NCBI GenBank assembly: GCA_021803345.1
Contig: JAJZLS010000008.1
Location: 1 to 64,000 of the forward strand
DNA: 64,000 bases
Direction of reading: 5' to 3'
DNA from: Actinomycetes bacterium
Lineage (GTDB): Bacteria; Actinomycetota; Acidimicrobiia; Acidimicrobiales; Acidimicrobiaceae
Every line of letters starts with the position of its first letter. The stretch's first letter is position 1. The position numbers and the translations under genes were made by a program. Positions 8,073-16,185 of this stretch are shown here, one piece after another. The notes below the pieces were generated by a model. It was not told where the DNA came from. It did no database searches and saw only the letters and a program-made list of their open reading frames with translations.

Positions 8073-8477
8073 ATGGTCTTTATATCTGTCATAGAGGTTC
8101 GAGGACCCGGTCACCATGAGCGGTCAGAATTTGCGGGAAGAGTAGTGAATCTTATTTCCAGTCTTGGGTTCAAGGTGGCTGTTGAAGCTGACCTGAGACC
8201 TCGTCTGGCGGCTGACCTGACGGAGATGCTTGAACAAGGGGCAAAAGAGGTTTTGCTGTATGCCAGCGGTATGATGGCCAAGGTAGTCCCCGGACCAGAA
8301 CTTGCATCCCGGGCTGATCTTGAACCCCTCCATGATGATGACGTAGATTTTATCGTTAGGCTGGTTCCTTCAGATGGATCAATTAGGGTTCGGATAGTTT
8401 CCGTGGCCAGCCCTGAACTTGAAGTCACGATCATTGGAGCATTTGAGCAAGCCTCAATAACTCTGGAAAATCCTTAG
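8073..8477 (+). CDS. Hypothetical protein coupled to the PIG-L deacetylase
   Basis: A 134-residue soluble protein I do not recognise. It alternates predicted strands and helices (MVFISVIEVRG, EFAGRVVNLISSLGFKV, LAADLTEMLEQGAKEVLLYA, then an acidic DDDVDFIVRLV and VRIVSVASPELEVTIIGAFE). There is no signal peptide or membrane span. Its ATG lies immediately after the upstream stop, implying translational coupling. Confidence 0.65.
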   Translation: MVFISVIEVRGPGHHERSEFAGRVVNLISSLGFKVAVEADLRPRLAADLTEMLEQGAKEVLLYASGMMAKVVPGPELASRADLEPLHDDDVDFIVRLVPSDGSIRVRIVSVASPELEVTIIGAFEQASITLENP

Positions 8478-8665
8478 ATTTGCAATTATGGGCAGATTTC
8501 TGGAAATAGTTTGATAAAACTTGGATCTGAAAGTTCATTACATTGCGTAGGTGTATATATTTATATTTACTTCGGTAGTAAGATATAAGCAATAGAAGAG
8601 ACGATTGAACAAAGTCCGTCAGGCTGAAAAGCTAAAGATTTCGGCGGCGTGGGAAAGGGGGCGAC

Positions 8666-9040
8666 GTGCCACTTTCAGAAGAAGAACACAGAATTCTCCA
8701 AGAGATAGAGAAGAATTTTTACGAGAATGATCCTGAGTTCGCGACCCGCGTTAAGTCGGAAACAGTTTATCGTCATGCAGGGCGAAATATCAAATGGGCT
8801 CTTCTTGGCTTTGTAGCTGGGCTAGCTATGTTGATTCTTACGTTCACAACTTCAGTAATCCTGGGGAGTCTGGCGTTTTTGATTATGCTAGGTTCAGCCG
8901 TATTTTTTGAGCAAAACCTGCGAAGACTTGGTAAGGCTGGATGGAACGAGATCTCAACTTCAGCACAGGGCAAGGGCCTACGAGCTCAGTTTGGCAATGC
9001 GACTGATCGTTTCGGCAAGCGCTTTGGGAAAAAGGACTAA
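8666..9040 (+). CDS. DUF3040 membrane protein
   Basis: A 124-residue protein with the DUF3040 hallmark start MPLSEEEHRILQEIEKNF, then NDPEFA, two closely spaced hydrophobic spans (about 44-60 and 63-82), and a basic C-terminal tail. The family is almost confined to Actinobacteria and its function is unknown. GTG start after GGGGGCG. The 188-bp leader upstream is AT-rich with no clear riboswitch. Confidence 0.85.
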   Translation: MPLSEEEHRILQEIEKNFYENDPEFATRVKSETVYRHAGRNIKWALLGFVAGLAMLILTFTTSVILGSLAFLIMLGSAVFFEQNLRRLGKAGWNEISTSAQGKGLRAQFGNATDRFGKRFGKKD

Positions 9041-9075
9041 ATCCACATACCCTTAGATGGTGTTATAGTAGGCCC

Positions 9076-9945
9076 ATGGAGAACTACTTAGCACTTGATA
9101 TCGGTGGGACCAAGTTTGGGGCAGGGGTCGTGTCTGAGGATGGCTCAGTTTTGGCTTATGAGTCGAGTCCAACTCCAAAGAATGCTTCTGCAGACCAGTT
9201 GTGGTCAATTACCAGAAAGATATTGCACGATGCTCTAGATGAAGCTAAGGTCACGGTATCGGCAGTAGGAATTGGTTCGGGGGGTCCTATGAACCTCAGT
9301 GAAGGTCTTGTTTCCCCTCTGAACATCCCCGGATGGAGAGATTTTCCTCTCAGGGACTCAGTCCAGAAGGAATTCAATCTTAATACTTATCTGGACAATG
9401 ATGGCAAAGCGATAACACTGGGTGAAGGACATTTTGGTCGCGGCCGGGGAGTTGACAATTTCATGGCGATGGTGGTGTCAACTGGCGTCGGGGGTGGAAT
9501 AATCCTCGACGGGAGACTCCTGAATGGACGTTTGGGGAATGCAGGACATATAGGCCACATAAACGTTGAGGAGAATGGGAATCTCTGCCCTTGTGGAGCA
9601 ATTGGGTGCCTGGAGGCACAGGCATCAGGTACTTCGATTGCCAAATATTATGGATGTGATCCTCGTGAAGCGAGCGATGATATAAAAGTCAAATGTGGAG
9701 CTTATGTGGGGAGGGGAGTGGCTTCAGTATGCTCACTTCTCGATCTGGATCTCGTCGTTGTTGGGGGTTCGGTGGCTCTCGGCTTTGGCGATATATTTTT
9801 TGAAGCGGCGCAGGCTGAATTATCTGCCAGAGCAAAGTTAGAGTTTTCTTCGGGTTCAAAAATTGCTCCAGTGGGACTAGGTGATCACGGCCCTATAATT
9901 GGGGCGGCAGTTGTTGCGCTCTCTCAAGAGAAGGGCCTTTACTGA
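9076..9945 (+). CDS. ROK family sugar kinase
   Basis: A 289-residue kinase with the phosphate-1 motif LALDIGGTKFG at the N-terminus and the ROK zinc region GHIGHINVEENG followed by CPCGAIGCLEAQASG. Most actinobacterial ROK kinases with these features phosphorylate glucose, but substrate is not provable here. It lacks the N-terminal winged helix of ROK repressors, so it is an enzyme rather than a regulator. ATG start; TATAGT at 9065-9070 could be a -10 element or coincidence. Confidence 0.88.
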   Translation: MENYLALDIGGTKFGAGVVSEDGSVLAYESSPTPKNASADQLWSITRKILHDALDEAKVTVSAVGIGSGGPMNLSEGLVSPLNIPGWRDFPLRDSVQKEFNLNTYLDNDGKAITLGEGHFGRGRGVDNFMAMVVSTGVGGGIILDGRLLNGRLGNAGHIGHINVEENGNLCPCGAIGCLEAQASGTSIAKYYGCDPREASDDIKVKCGAYVGRGVASVCSLLDLDLVVVGGSVALGFGDIFFEAAQAELSARAKLEFSSGSKIAPVGLGDHGPIIGAAVVALSQEKGLY

Positions 9946-10241
9946 AGTTTTGAAATGGTGTTCTGGAAATGTTGAACATCTGGGCCATTTTCGGTCCCCA
10001 CGGAGAGACAGTCCTAAGTTTAACATCGCGAACCAGTTGGTATTTGCCATCAATACTTCAGGCCTTGAGAATCACTCAATTATGGTAGCGGTAATTTCGC
10101 CGCCAGATCTTGATCTTGTACCAGGTCATGCTTCTGCTTGAACTTAATGAAAACGTTGGGAGTTCTGGATTATCGGAGGTTTTGGCCAACTCCATCGTCT
10201 CCAGCGGGTAATTTGGTAGCAGTGAAATTCAGAGGTGGTCA
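9946..10241. other. Gene-poor stretch with frame-shifted coding-like fragments
   Basis: No intact gene is credible in these 296 bases. Short open pieces in different frames have protein-like content: one from the ATG at 9968 (MLNIWAIFGPHGETVLS), one ending VISPPDLDLVPGHASA at 10141, one from 10128 to 10211, and a 32-codon ORF from the ATG at 10147 whose stop overlaps the next gene's TTG. This pattern suits a decayed gene, but composition alone could produce it. Confidence 0.3.
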
Positions 10242-10502
10242 TTGAAAACTAAGGTTAAGCTGGTTTTATGGCTGTTTAGCGCAGGAATAACTATAATTCC
10301 ACGAGCAGACTTGTGGGGCGTCGGAGTAGTGCAGGCTAAGAGGTTTGCCAGATCCAGATGGTGGTCTAGGGCTCCGTTTCTTCCACTGCCGGGCAACAGC
10401 TACTGGAAATTCAGAATGGAGTCAATCTACGGCGACCCAAATGCGCTGCCTTCCAGGTCGGAGTTGATTGAATATTTGGAATGGTGTCTGGAAATTCGCT
10501 GA
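10242..10502 (+). CDS. Small conserved-type hypothetical protein
   Basis: An 86-residue protein that I judge real from its composition. A hydrophobic N-terminus (VKLVLWLFSAGITIIP) is followed by a basic aromatic stretch (FARSRWWSRAPFLPLPG) and an acidic helical end (PSRSELIEYLEWCLEI). I recall similar small actinobacterial proteins with an FLP(L/V)P and YGDP pattern, but of unknown function. TTG start after AGAGGTGG. Confidence 0.55.
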   Translation: MKTKVKLVLWLFSAGITIIPRADLWGVGVVQAKRFARSRWWSRAPFLPLPGNSYWKFRMESIYGDPNALPSRSELIEYLEWCLEIR

Positions 10503-10682
10503 ATTTTACGATATTGTATTAGTGGTATGGCGATGTGTCATGTTAGCGGCGAACTCAGCAAGCGAACACGAGCGTTCGTATGGTTGCTGTTCCCAAATTA
10601 CAGGCTTTCTATTGATCACTACGGAACCTACTGTATACCCCGGTCGGTGGCTTCGGGCATAATGGGCCTGCTGGGATAGCAT

Positions 10683-11186
10683 ATGTCTAGAGCTCTCGTA
10701 CTAAATGTAAGTTACGAAGCTCTGTGCGTTGTTCCCAGTCGGCGAGCACTCAGTTTGGTGCTCTCAAATAAGGCTGTAGCACTTCATCAAGGTAGCGAAA
10801 TTTTTCATTCAGCTCGAGCGGCCTTTCATGCTCCTTCGGTGGTACGCCTAAATTATTTTGTCAGGGTACCTTATCCAACGCGGGTTGCGCTCAACAAGAG
10901 GTCGGTATTTGCGAGAGATAATTACATCTGTCAATACTGTGGAGCGCCAGCTGAAAACATTGACCACGTGGTTCCCAAATCCCGAGGAGGGCAGCATTGT
11001 TGGGAGAATGTGGTTGCCTCTTGTAAGTCTTGCAATTCGAAGAAGGAGGATCGGATGTTATCTGAGACAAATTTTGTTCTCAGGAAGGTCCCGATGACTC
11101 CCAAAGGCAGGACTTGGATATATCTTCTAGGTGCAGTAAATGACGAGTGGGTACCTTATGTGGGAGGAAACACGCTCACAGCCTGA
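10683..11186 (+). CDS. HNH endonuclease family protein
   Basis: A 167-residue protein with a C-terminal HNH module: CQYCG (Cys83, Cys86), ENIDHVVPKSRGG (Asp94-His95), Asn109 in WENVVASC, and CKSCNSKK (Cys114, Cys117). The N-terminal half (LVLNVSYEALCVVPSRRALSLVLSNKAV) is the form found in a widespread actinobacterial and cyanobacterial group of stand-alone HNH proteins, whose role is not well established. ATG start. A transposon-end repeat begins 18 bp after the stop. Confidence 0.88.
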   Translation: MSRALVLNVSYEALCVVPSRRALSLVLSNKAVALHQGSEIFHSARAAFHAPSVVRLNYFVRVPYPTRVALNKRSVFARDNYICQYCGAPAENIDHVVPKSRGGQHCWENVVASCKSCNSKKEDRMLSETNFVLRKVPMTPKGRTWIYLLGAVNDEWVPYVGGNTLTA

Positions 11187-11203
11187 CAGCACCTTGATTT
11201 CCT

Positions 11204-11248
11204 CCCCACGGATAAATCTGGGGGCTTGCGGGCTTATTTCGGTCAATT
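11204..11248 (+). repeat. IS200/IS605-type terminal repeat, copy 2 (solo)
   Basis: 43 of 45 bases match 918-962 in the same orientation, including the CGGAT/ATCTG hairpin arms (one arm base changed), GCTTGCGGG and the terminal GGTCAATT. No transposase is near. It fills most of the gap between the HNH gene and the lipoate ligase-like gene. It is either a remnant left by deletion or a non-autonomous element. Confidence 0.65.
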
Positions 11249-11265
11249 AGCGTTAGTAGTCGCTG

Positions 11266-11976
11266 ATGGCTATTGTGAAGTTCATGGCTTCTTGGCGGTT
11301 TATCGATTGTTATGGTCTGGCGTCTGAGTTTCATGCTAATCCCATGTTGTATGTCGACCAAAGGACGGTAAGTTTCCTGGAGGTGGCAAGGAATGCCTTG
11401 GTGCTAGGCTCCAGTCAAGATCCCAGCCAAATAGATACTGCGGTATTGGATCGTCTGGACGCGGAGCTGGTAGTGAGGCGAAGCGGAGGAGGGGCTGTAT
11501 ATTTAAGTCCTGCCAACCAATTATGGATTGATATTTCAATTCCGAAAAAAGACCGGCTTTACAATCACGACCTGCGCCGCTCATTTTTGCCGATTGGCTC
11601 GCTGTTCCTAGAAGTCCTTTCACGTGTCTGCAGCTTGGATTTTGAAATGCACAGCGGGCCCTTGGTTGGCGGAGAACTGGGCAGAGCAATTTGTTTTGCT
11701 GGTATTGGTCCTGGTGAGATCACCATTGAGGGTGCAAAGGTGGTCGGAGTCTCCCAGAGGAGAACACAAATGGGTGCCGTGTTTCAATGCACTATTTATA
11801 TCCGCTACCCTCGAAGAGAGATGGAAGAGATAATGTCAGGGACTGTTGACTCGATGCCGTTGCCGGGTTACGCATTAGGGCTAGCGGAGTTGGAGCATCA
11901 ATTCTTTGATGTGGAAAGTTCCGTAATCATATCCAGACTGACTGAGGCTATTAAGTCTGTCCTTGCCGAGGCCTGA
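11266..11976 (+). CDS. Lipoate-protein ligase A-like protein
   Basis: A 236-residue BPL/LplA/LipB-fold protein. Visible signatures are the substrate-binding VVRRSGGGAVYL (about 68-79), FAGIGPGEI and the motif with lysine GAKVVGVSQRRT (about 156-167). Relatives attach lipoate or octanoate to lipoyl domains. It lacks the C-terminal accessory domain of E. coli LplA and may be an octanoyl/lipoyl transferase instead. Start is ATG 11266 or ATG 11284. Confidence 0.75.
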   Translation: MAIVKFMASWRFIDCYGLASEFHANPMLYVDQRTVSFLEVARNALVLGSSQDPSQIDTAVLDRLDAELVVRRSGGGAVYLSPANQLWIDISIPKKDRLYNHDLRRSFLPIGSLFLEVLSRVCSLDFEMHSGPLVGGELGRAICFAGIGPGEITIEGAKVVGVSQRRTQMGAVFQCTIYIRYPRREMEEIMSGTVDSMPLPGYALGLAELEHQFFDVESSVIISRLTEAIKSVLAEA

Positions 11977-12082
11977 TATCCTATGCAATTACGACTGGCA
12001 GGTCTCCGCTTCTTATAAATCGCACCGAATCAAAATAATTGTGCCTATCCCTATTAGTTTCATGCCAAAAATGGTTGCAGCG

Positions 12083-12122
12083 TGGGTTAAAGTGGGTTAA
12101 AGTGGGTCGAAGTGGTGAAATA
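12083..12122 (+). promoter_or_regulatory. MraZ operator: four 10-bp direct repeats
   Basis: TGGGTTAAAG, TGGGTTAAAG, TGGGTCGAAG and TGGTGAAATA follow one another with exact 10-bp period, 36 bp before mraZ. MraZ is known to autorepress the dcw operon by binding TGGGN5-type direct repeats near the promoter, so this is almost certainly its operator. Confidence 0.88.
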
Positions 12123-12157
12123 GGGATCCACATGTATTGAAAAGAGTCGGCGGTTAA

Positions 12158-12580
12158 ATGTTCCAGGCGCAGGAGATGCAGGCGAAATTTTTCGGCGCAT
12201 ACGAGCACTCCCTTGATGTCAAGGGACGGTTGACCCTTCCTGCAAAATTTCGCAATCTTCTTGGCGAAAAGTGCTTTATTACTCGTTCGCAGTTTGAGGA
12301 CAAGTGTTTAGTGATCTGGACACAGGATGATTTTTACAGTTTTGCCAATTCTGTCCAGGCGCAAGACTTTTCCAATCCGCTTCTTCGACGCAATATGCGT
12401 TTATGGGCTTCTGAGGCATTCGATATTGAGATCGATAAAGCTGGCAGATTGGCACTTCCTCAATCTTTGCGCAGATTTGCCCAACTCGAGAGGGAAGTAC
12501 TGGTTCACGGTGCAATTGGGACGATTGAATTGTGGAGTCCGGAGCTGTGGGAATCAATGCAGAGCGGTGATATATCATGA
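12158..12580 (+). CDS. mraZ: Transcriptional regulator MraZ
   Basis: A 140-residue protein made of two tandem SpoVT-AbrB half-domains: FFGAYEHSLDVKGRLTLPAK (first DxKGR motif) and EAFDIEIDKAGRLALPQSL (second). It forms a ring and represses its own dcw operon. ATG 12158 or the in-frame ATG 12176, where homology begins (MQAKFFGAYEH); GGAG immediately abuts the second, which argues for the first. The stop overlaps rsmH by four bases (ATGA). Confidence 0.95.
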   Translation: MFQAQEMQAKFFGAYEHSLDVKGRLTLPAKFRNLLGEKCFITRSQFEDKCLVIWTQDDFYSFANSVQAQDFSNPLLRRNMRLWASEAFDIEIDKAGRLALPQSLRRFAQLEREVLVHGAIGTIELWSPELWESMQSGDIS

Positions 12581-13560
12581 CCAGTTCCGGCTTTAGCCAC
12601 CAGCCAGTGATGTTTGAAGAAGTGATGGCGGTATTCGAACCAATTTCAAGTGGTTTGATAATCGACGGAACTCTTGGCGGTGGGGGTCATAGCGATGGTC
12701 TCCTGTCTCATGCACCTGGTAGGTGCGTATTGGGGATAGACAGGGATCCGTTTGCAATTGAAGCTGCGTCAAACCGTCTCAGCAAGTATGGTGAGCGTTT
12801 TGCCGCCGTCCACCGTCCTTTTGATCAGTTGGGGCAGGCACTGGCTGACTCCTGCAGAAAGAATCCCCTCTTTTGTTCTTCTCCTGTTGGGTTACTTCTT
12901 GATCTGGGGGTCTCTTCTCCACAGCTCGAAATTGGACAGCGAGGATTTTCTTATAGGGCCGAAGGTCCTCTGGATATGAGGATGGACACCACGCAGGGAA
13001 AGACGCTTGAGCAATTTCTTGACAGCTCCACTGAGCAGGAGCTGATAGAGCTATTTCGTGAAAACGGTGAAGGTCGTTTTGCAAAAAGGATAGCCAGGGC
13101 AATTCTTCAAGGTCGCCCCTATTCAAGCACCACTGAGTTGGCCGAAGTAGTCAAGAATTCTATTCCAGCAGCCGCCCGTAGGACCGGCGGGCATCCCGCA
13201 ACTCGAGTATTCCAGGCCTTGAGAATAATGGTAAATGATGAACTGGAAAGATTGAAGATCGCGTTAGAAACGGCTTTTCGACTTATTCTGCCTGGTGGCC
13301 GAATTGCCGTACTTTCCTACCACTCAGGAGAGGACAGCGTCGTAAAGAGGCTGTTTAAGGAGCAGGCCGAAAAAAATTGTACGTGTCCATCTGGTCTCCC
13401 CTGTATTTGTGGGGCAACTGTGCGAGCCAAGTATGTCGTTCGGTCTAAGGTGCCGTCCGAGTCTGAGATTGTCAGCAATCCCCGCGCTCGTAGTGCCAGG
13501 CTCCGTGCGATTGAGATGTTGGAATCCGATGATGACAAGGGTAGTGATGGAGTTGGCTAA
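12577..13560 (+). CDS. rsmH: 16S rRNA (cytosine(1402)-N(4))-methyltransferase
   Basis: A 327-residue SAM-dependent enzyme that methylates C1402 in the ribosomal P site. Visible are the N-terminal HQPVMFEEV, the SAM loop DGTLGGGGHSDG (about 30-41), LLLDLGVSSPQLE, GFSYRAEGPLDMRMD, HPATRVFQALRI and the C-terminal VLSYHSGEDSVVK. Typical length. Second gene of the dcw operon. Confidence 0.97.
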   Translation: MTSSGFSHQPVMFEEVMAVFEPISSGLIIDGTLGGGGHSDGLLSHAPGRCVLGIDRDPFAIEAASNRLSKYGERFAAVHRPFDQLGQALADSCRKNPLFCSSPVGLLLDLGVSSPQLEIGQRGFSYRAEGPLDMRMDTTQGKTLEQFLDSSTEQELIELFRENGEGRFAKRIARAILQGRPYSSTTELAEVVKNSIPAAARRTGGHPATRVFQALRIMVNDELERLKIALETAFRLILPGGRIAVLSYHSGEDSVVKRLFKEQAEKNCTCPSGLPCICGATVRAKYVVRSKVPSESEIVSNPRARSARLRAIEMLESDDDKGSDGVG

Positions 13561-14221
13561 GACTCAAAAGGAAATGCGGCAGAGAAGCGCTCGACCGGAT
13601 GTCGATACTCATTTGGCTCTAGCGCTGGCAAAGGCGCATTTGGAATCGAGAGGTTCCAGCGCGGTCGCTAAAGGGGTTAGGCCAAAGGACCTTCCCAGGC
13701 GGCCAGAACTCAAAGTAGTACAGCGGTCAAAGCGAATCAGTGGATTCCGGATTTCGAACAAGGTTATGCTTGCGTATCTGGTTGGGTTCCTAGCCCTGTT
13801 TGCCGCGATAGTTATGCGTGCCGAAATGGCAGCGACCCAACTAAATCTAAACAACCTTAACTCTAAGTTAACCTCACTTCAGACCCAGCATCAGCGGCTT
13901 GAAGTGGAATTGTCGTCCCTGGAGTCACCGAGCAGAATCGTATCGTACGCAGAAACTCATTTAGGCATGGTATACCCAAGTCAGGTGGGCTATCTCGGAG
14001 TAACCAGCCAAAGTACTTCTAGCCAGCCCAGCCAGCTAGTTCAGATACCGTTAACACAACAAGTGCTTTCCGCTCCTAACACTTTGTTTGCCCCGGCCGG
14101 CGAAGCGGGAGGTGGCGCGCCAACTGGTCCCCCGTCAGTGTCCACCAACGTTACATCTAAATCTGGTGTAAGTAGTCAGGTCAAGTCTACGGCTGTCAAA
14201 TCGGCTGGGAAATCCGGGTAG
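13547..14221 (+). CDS. ftsL: FtsL-like septum formation protein
   Basis: A 224-residue bitopic protein: basic cytoplasmic N-terminus (about 1-75), one membrane span (VMLAYLVGFLALFAAIVM, about 80-97), then a coiled coil (LNNLNSKLTSLQTQHQRLEVELSSLES) ending in the FtsL/DivIC-like RIVSYAETHLGMVYP. A Ser/Thr/Pro-rich tail follows. FtsL joins FtsB/FtsQ in activating septal wall synthesis. I chose ATG 13547, which overlaps the end of rsmH; the open frame upstream of it only shadows rsmH. Confidence 0.85.
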   Translation: MELAKTQKEMRQRSARPDVDTHLALALAKAHLESRGSSAVAKGVRPKDLPRRPELKVVQRSKRISGFRISNKVMLAYLVGFLALFAAIVMRAEMAATQLNLNNLNSKLTSLQTQHQRLEVELSSLESPSRIVSYAETHLGMVYPSQVGYLGVTSQSTSSQPSQLVQIPLTQQVLSAPNTLFAPAGEAGGGAPTGPPSVSTNVTSKSGVSSQVKSTAVKSAGKSG

Positions 14222-14225
14222 AGCG

Positions 14226-16172
14226 ATGGGTGTCTCGAGAAAGCCGGGTACTAAAGACGGGAGGTTTGTCTCTAATCGAAGAATTTTTGGATTAGAGATT
14301 GTGGTTGGAGTAAGCATTTTAGCCTTGGTGTTCCAGCTTCTTGACGTTACTGTATTTCCTAATAGCAAGTACGTATCTCTTGCGAAAGCTGAAGGTTCGG
14401 CAACTGTGTCAGTGCAGGCACCGAGGGGAGCAATACTTGATCGAAACGGTAATGAGCTTGCTGTATCGATTCCGAAGAAAACGGTTGTGGCTGATCCCTC
14501 GATAGTCACCAACCCTCTAAAAGAGGCCTCTATTCTCAGCACAATACTGGGTACTCCGGTGTCCCAAATCAGATCAACTTTGATAGTTCCGGGACAATTC
14601 TCTTATGTTCAGCACTTGATTGGAAATGCGCAGGCCAAGAAGATTCAGAGCTTGATTTCCAACGGGTCGCTTCCCGGAATTTCTCTGGTCAATGAATTGA
14701 CAAGAGTTAATCCCAATGGAACTTTGGCTGCGCCCGTTCTCGGGACCCTTGGTCCAAGCGGAAATCCGCTATCTGGACTTGAATACCAATTTAGAAACTT
14801 GCTGGACGGGACGCCAGGACAGAAAGTGGTCACGGTCTCTGTTTCTGGGTCACCTCTTCCTGCTGGAGTAACTGATCTGGTTCCTCCCAAGCCCGGTGAT
14901 AACCTTGTGCTCGGTTTAGATAGGGCGATTCAGTTTAATACAGAGCAGACACTGGGTGCCGAGATAGTCAAGTCCCAGGCCCTTTCCGGCAGCGCGATTA
15001 TCATGGATCCTAAGAATGGGCAAATTTTGGCGATGGCAAATTTGATTGGAACCACTGGTGCCACCAACGGAGGCAACGGCCCGGTCGTCAACTCTGCCAG
15101 CAGCAATTCAAAGTCAAACACCAAAATAACCGGGTTTGCTGAGGCTCCCACAAATATGGCTGTGACTAACGTCTATGAACCCGGCTCTGTGGCCAAAATT
15201 GCGACCTTTGCGGCTGCTTTAGAAAACCATGTCATAACTCCTCAAAGTAGAGTTGTGGTACCCCCTTACTTGATGATTGACGGAGCCAATTTCCATGATG
15301 CTGAAGTTCACGGAACAGAAGTTCTTTCACCGGAGCAGATTTTGGCTCAGTCATCAAATATTGGAACTATTATCATCGCTCAGCATTTGAATAAATACAT
15401 AATTACCAACTCGTTTCTAAACTTTGGCTGGGGAAAAAAGACCGGCCTGGGCTTCCCTGGAGAGACCTCAGGGTTTTTGGTCAATCCAGCTAAATGGTCA
15501 GGTACTGCAATAGGATCAGTCCCAATTGGACAGGACCAAGCGGTATCGGCCTTGCAGGTACTTGATTCTTACAATGTAATAGCGAATAACGGGGTCATGG
15601 TAACGCCGCATTTTGTCGATCGCGTAGTTCCCCAGGATGGCAAGCCTGCTTATAACTGGCCGCTACAAAAAAGAAAGGTGATTTCGCCAACCGTGGCGGC
15701 CACTATGCAACAGTTGCTCTCCGGAACAGTATCTGCTAACGGTACAGCTCCTCTGGCTTTAGTGCCGGGATATAAAATTCTAGGAAAGACTGGAACCGCT
15801 CAGATTCCATATCCAAACAAGCCCGGATATCAGCCTGGCGCATTTATGGCAACTTTTGTTGGATTTACCCAGGGAACGTCCACTCCACTGTCCGCTATTG
15901 TGGTTCTGGAACGTCCAAATCCAATTTACGGTGGTTCTGTGGCAGCTCCGGTCTTTTCAAAAATAATGAGCTATGCACTCAGGCAGATGGGTATCGCTCC
16001 CACATCTGGGACTTTACCAAACGGATATGCCAAGCCCGCTGCTTTTATTAGACCTGGTCATGCTGTGGCTGTTTCAAATGCCGTGCTCACCAAGGGGTTT
16101 TCTTCCAACCAGCCCAATGTTTCGGTGATGGGATTTCAAAGTATTACCATGGATAGATCGAAACGAGCTTGA
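14226..16172 (+). CDS. ftsI: Septal peptidoglycan transpeptidase FtsI (class B PBP)
   Basis: A 648-residue penicillin-binding protein: short basic cytoplasmic tail, one membrane anchor (about 21-45), pedestal domain starting at APRGAILDRNGNELA, and a transpeptidase domain. Active-site motifs are SxxK at Ser321-Lys324 (EPGSVAKI), SSN at 376-378 (AQSSNIG) and KTGT at 521-524. A Gly/Asn/Ser-rich insertion (about 276-303) precedes the SxxK motif. No PASTA domains follow. It crosslinks septal peptidoglycan as the partner of FtsW. Confidence 0.95.
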   Translation: MGVSRKPGTKDGRFVSNRRIFGLEIVVGVSILALVFQLLDVTVFPNSKYVSLAKAEGSATVSVQAPRGAILDRNGNELAVSIPKKTVVADPSIVTNPLKEASILSTILGTPVSQIRSTLIVPGQFSYVQHLIGNAQAKKIQSLISNGSLPGISLVNELTRVNPNGTLAAPVLGTLGPSGNPLSGLEYQFRNLLDGTPGQKVVTVSVSGSPLPAGVTDLVPPKPGDNLVLGLDRAIQFNTEQTLGAEIVKSQALSGSAIIMDPKNGQILAMANLIGTTGATNGGNGPVVNSASSNSKSNTKITGFAEAPTNMAVTNVYEPGSVAKIATFAAALENHVITPQSRVVVPPYLMIDGANFHDAEVHGTEVLSPEQILAQSSNIGTIIIAQHLNKYIITNSFLNFGWGKKTGLGFPGETSGFLVNPAKWSGTAIGSVPIGQDQAVSALQVLDSYNVIANNGVMVTPHFVDRVVPQDGKPAYNWPLQKRKVISPTVAATMQQLLSGTVSANGTAPLALVPGYKILGKTGTAQIPYPNKPGYQPGAFMATFVGFTQGTSTPLSAIVVLERPNPIYGGSVAAPVFSKIMSYALRQMGIAPTSGTLPNGYAKPAAFIRPGHAVAVSNAVLTKGFSSNQPNVSVMGFQSITMDRSKRA

Positions 16173-16185
16173 AAGTTAGTGACAG

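Noticed and set aside
10563..10578. CGAAC-N6-GTTCG, resembling an SOS box.
   Set aside because: Spacer is 6 rather than 4, and the downstream HNH gene is 105 bp away with no SOS link.
10468..10662. 64-codon open frame downstream of the 86-residue protein.
   Set aside because: Overlaps that gene's end in another frame and shows no ribosome site or coding pattern.
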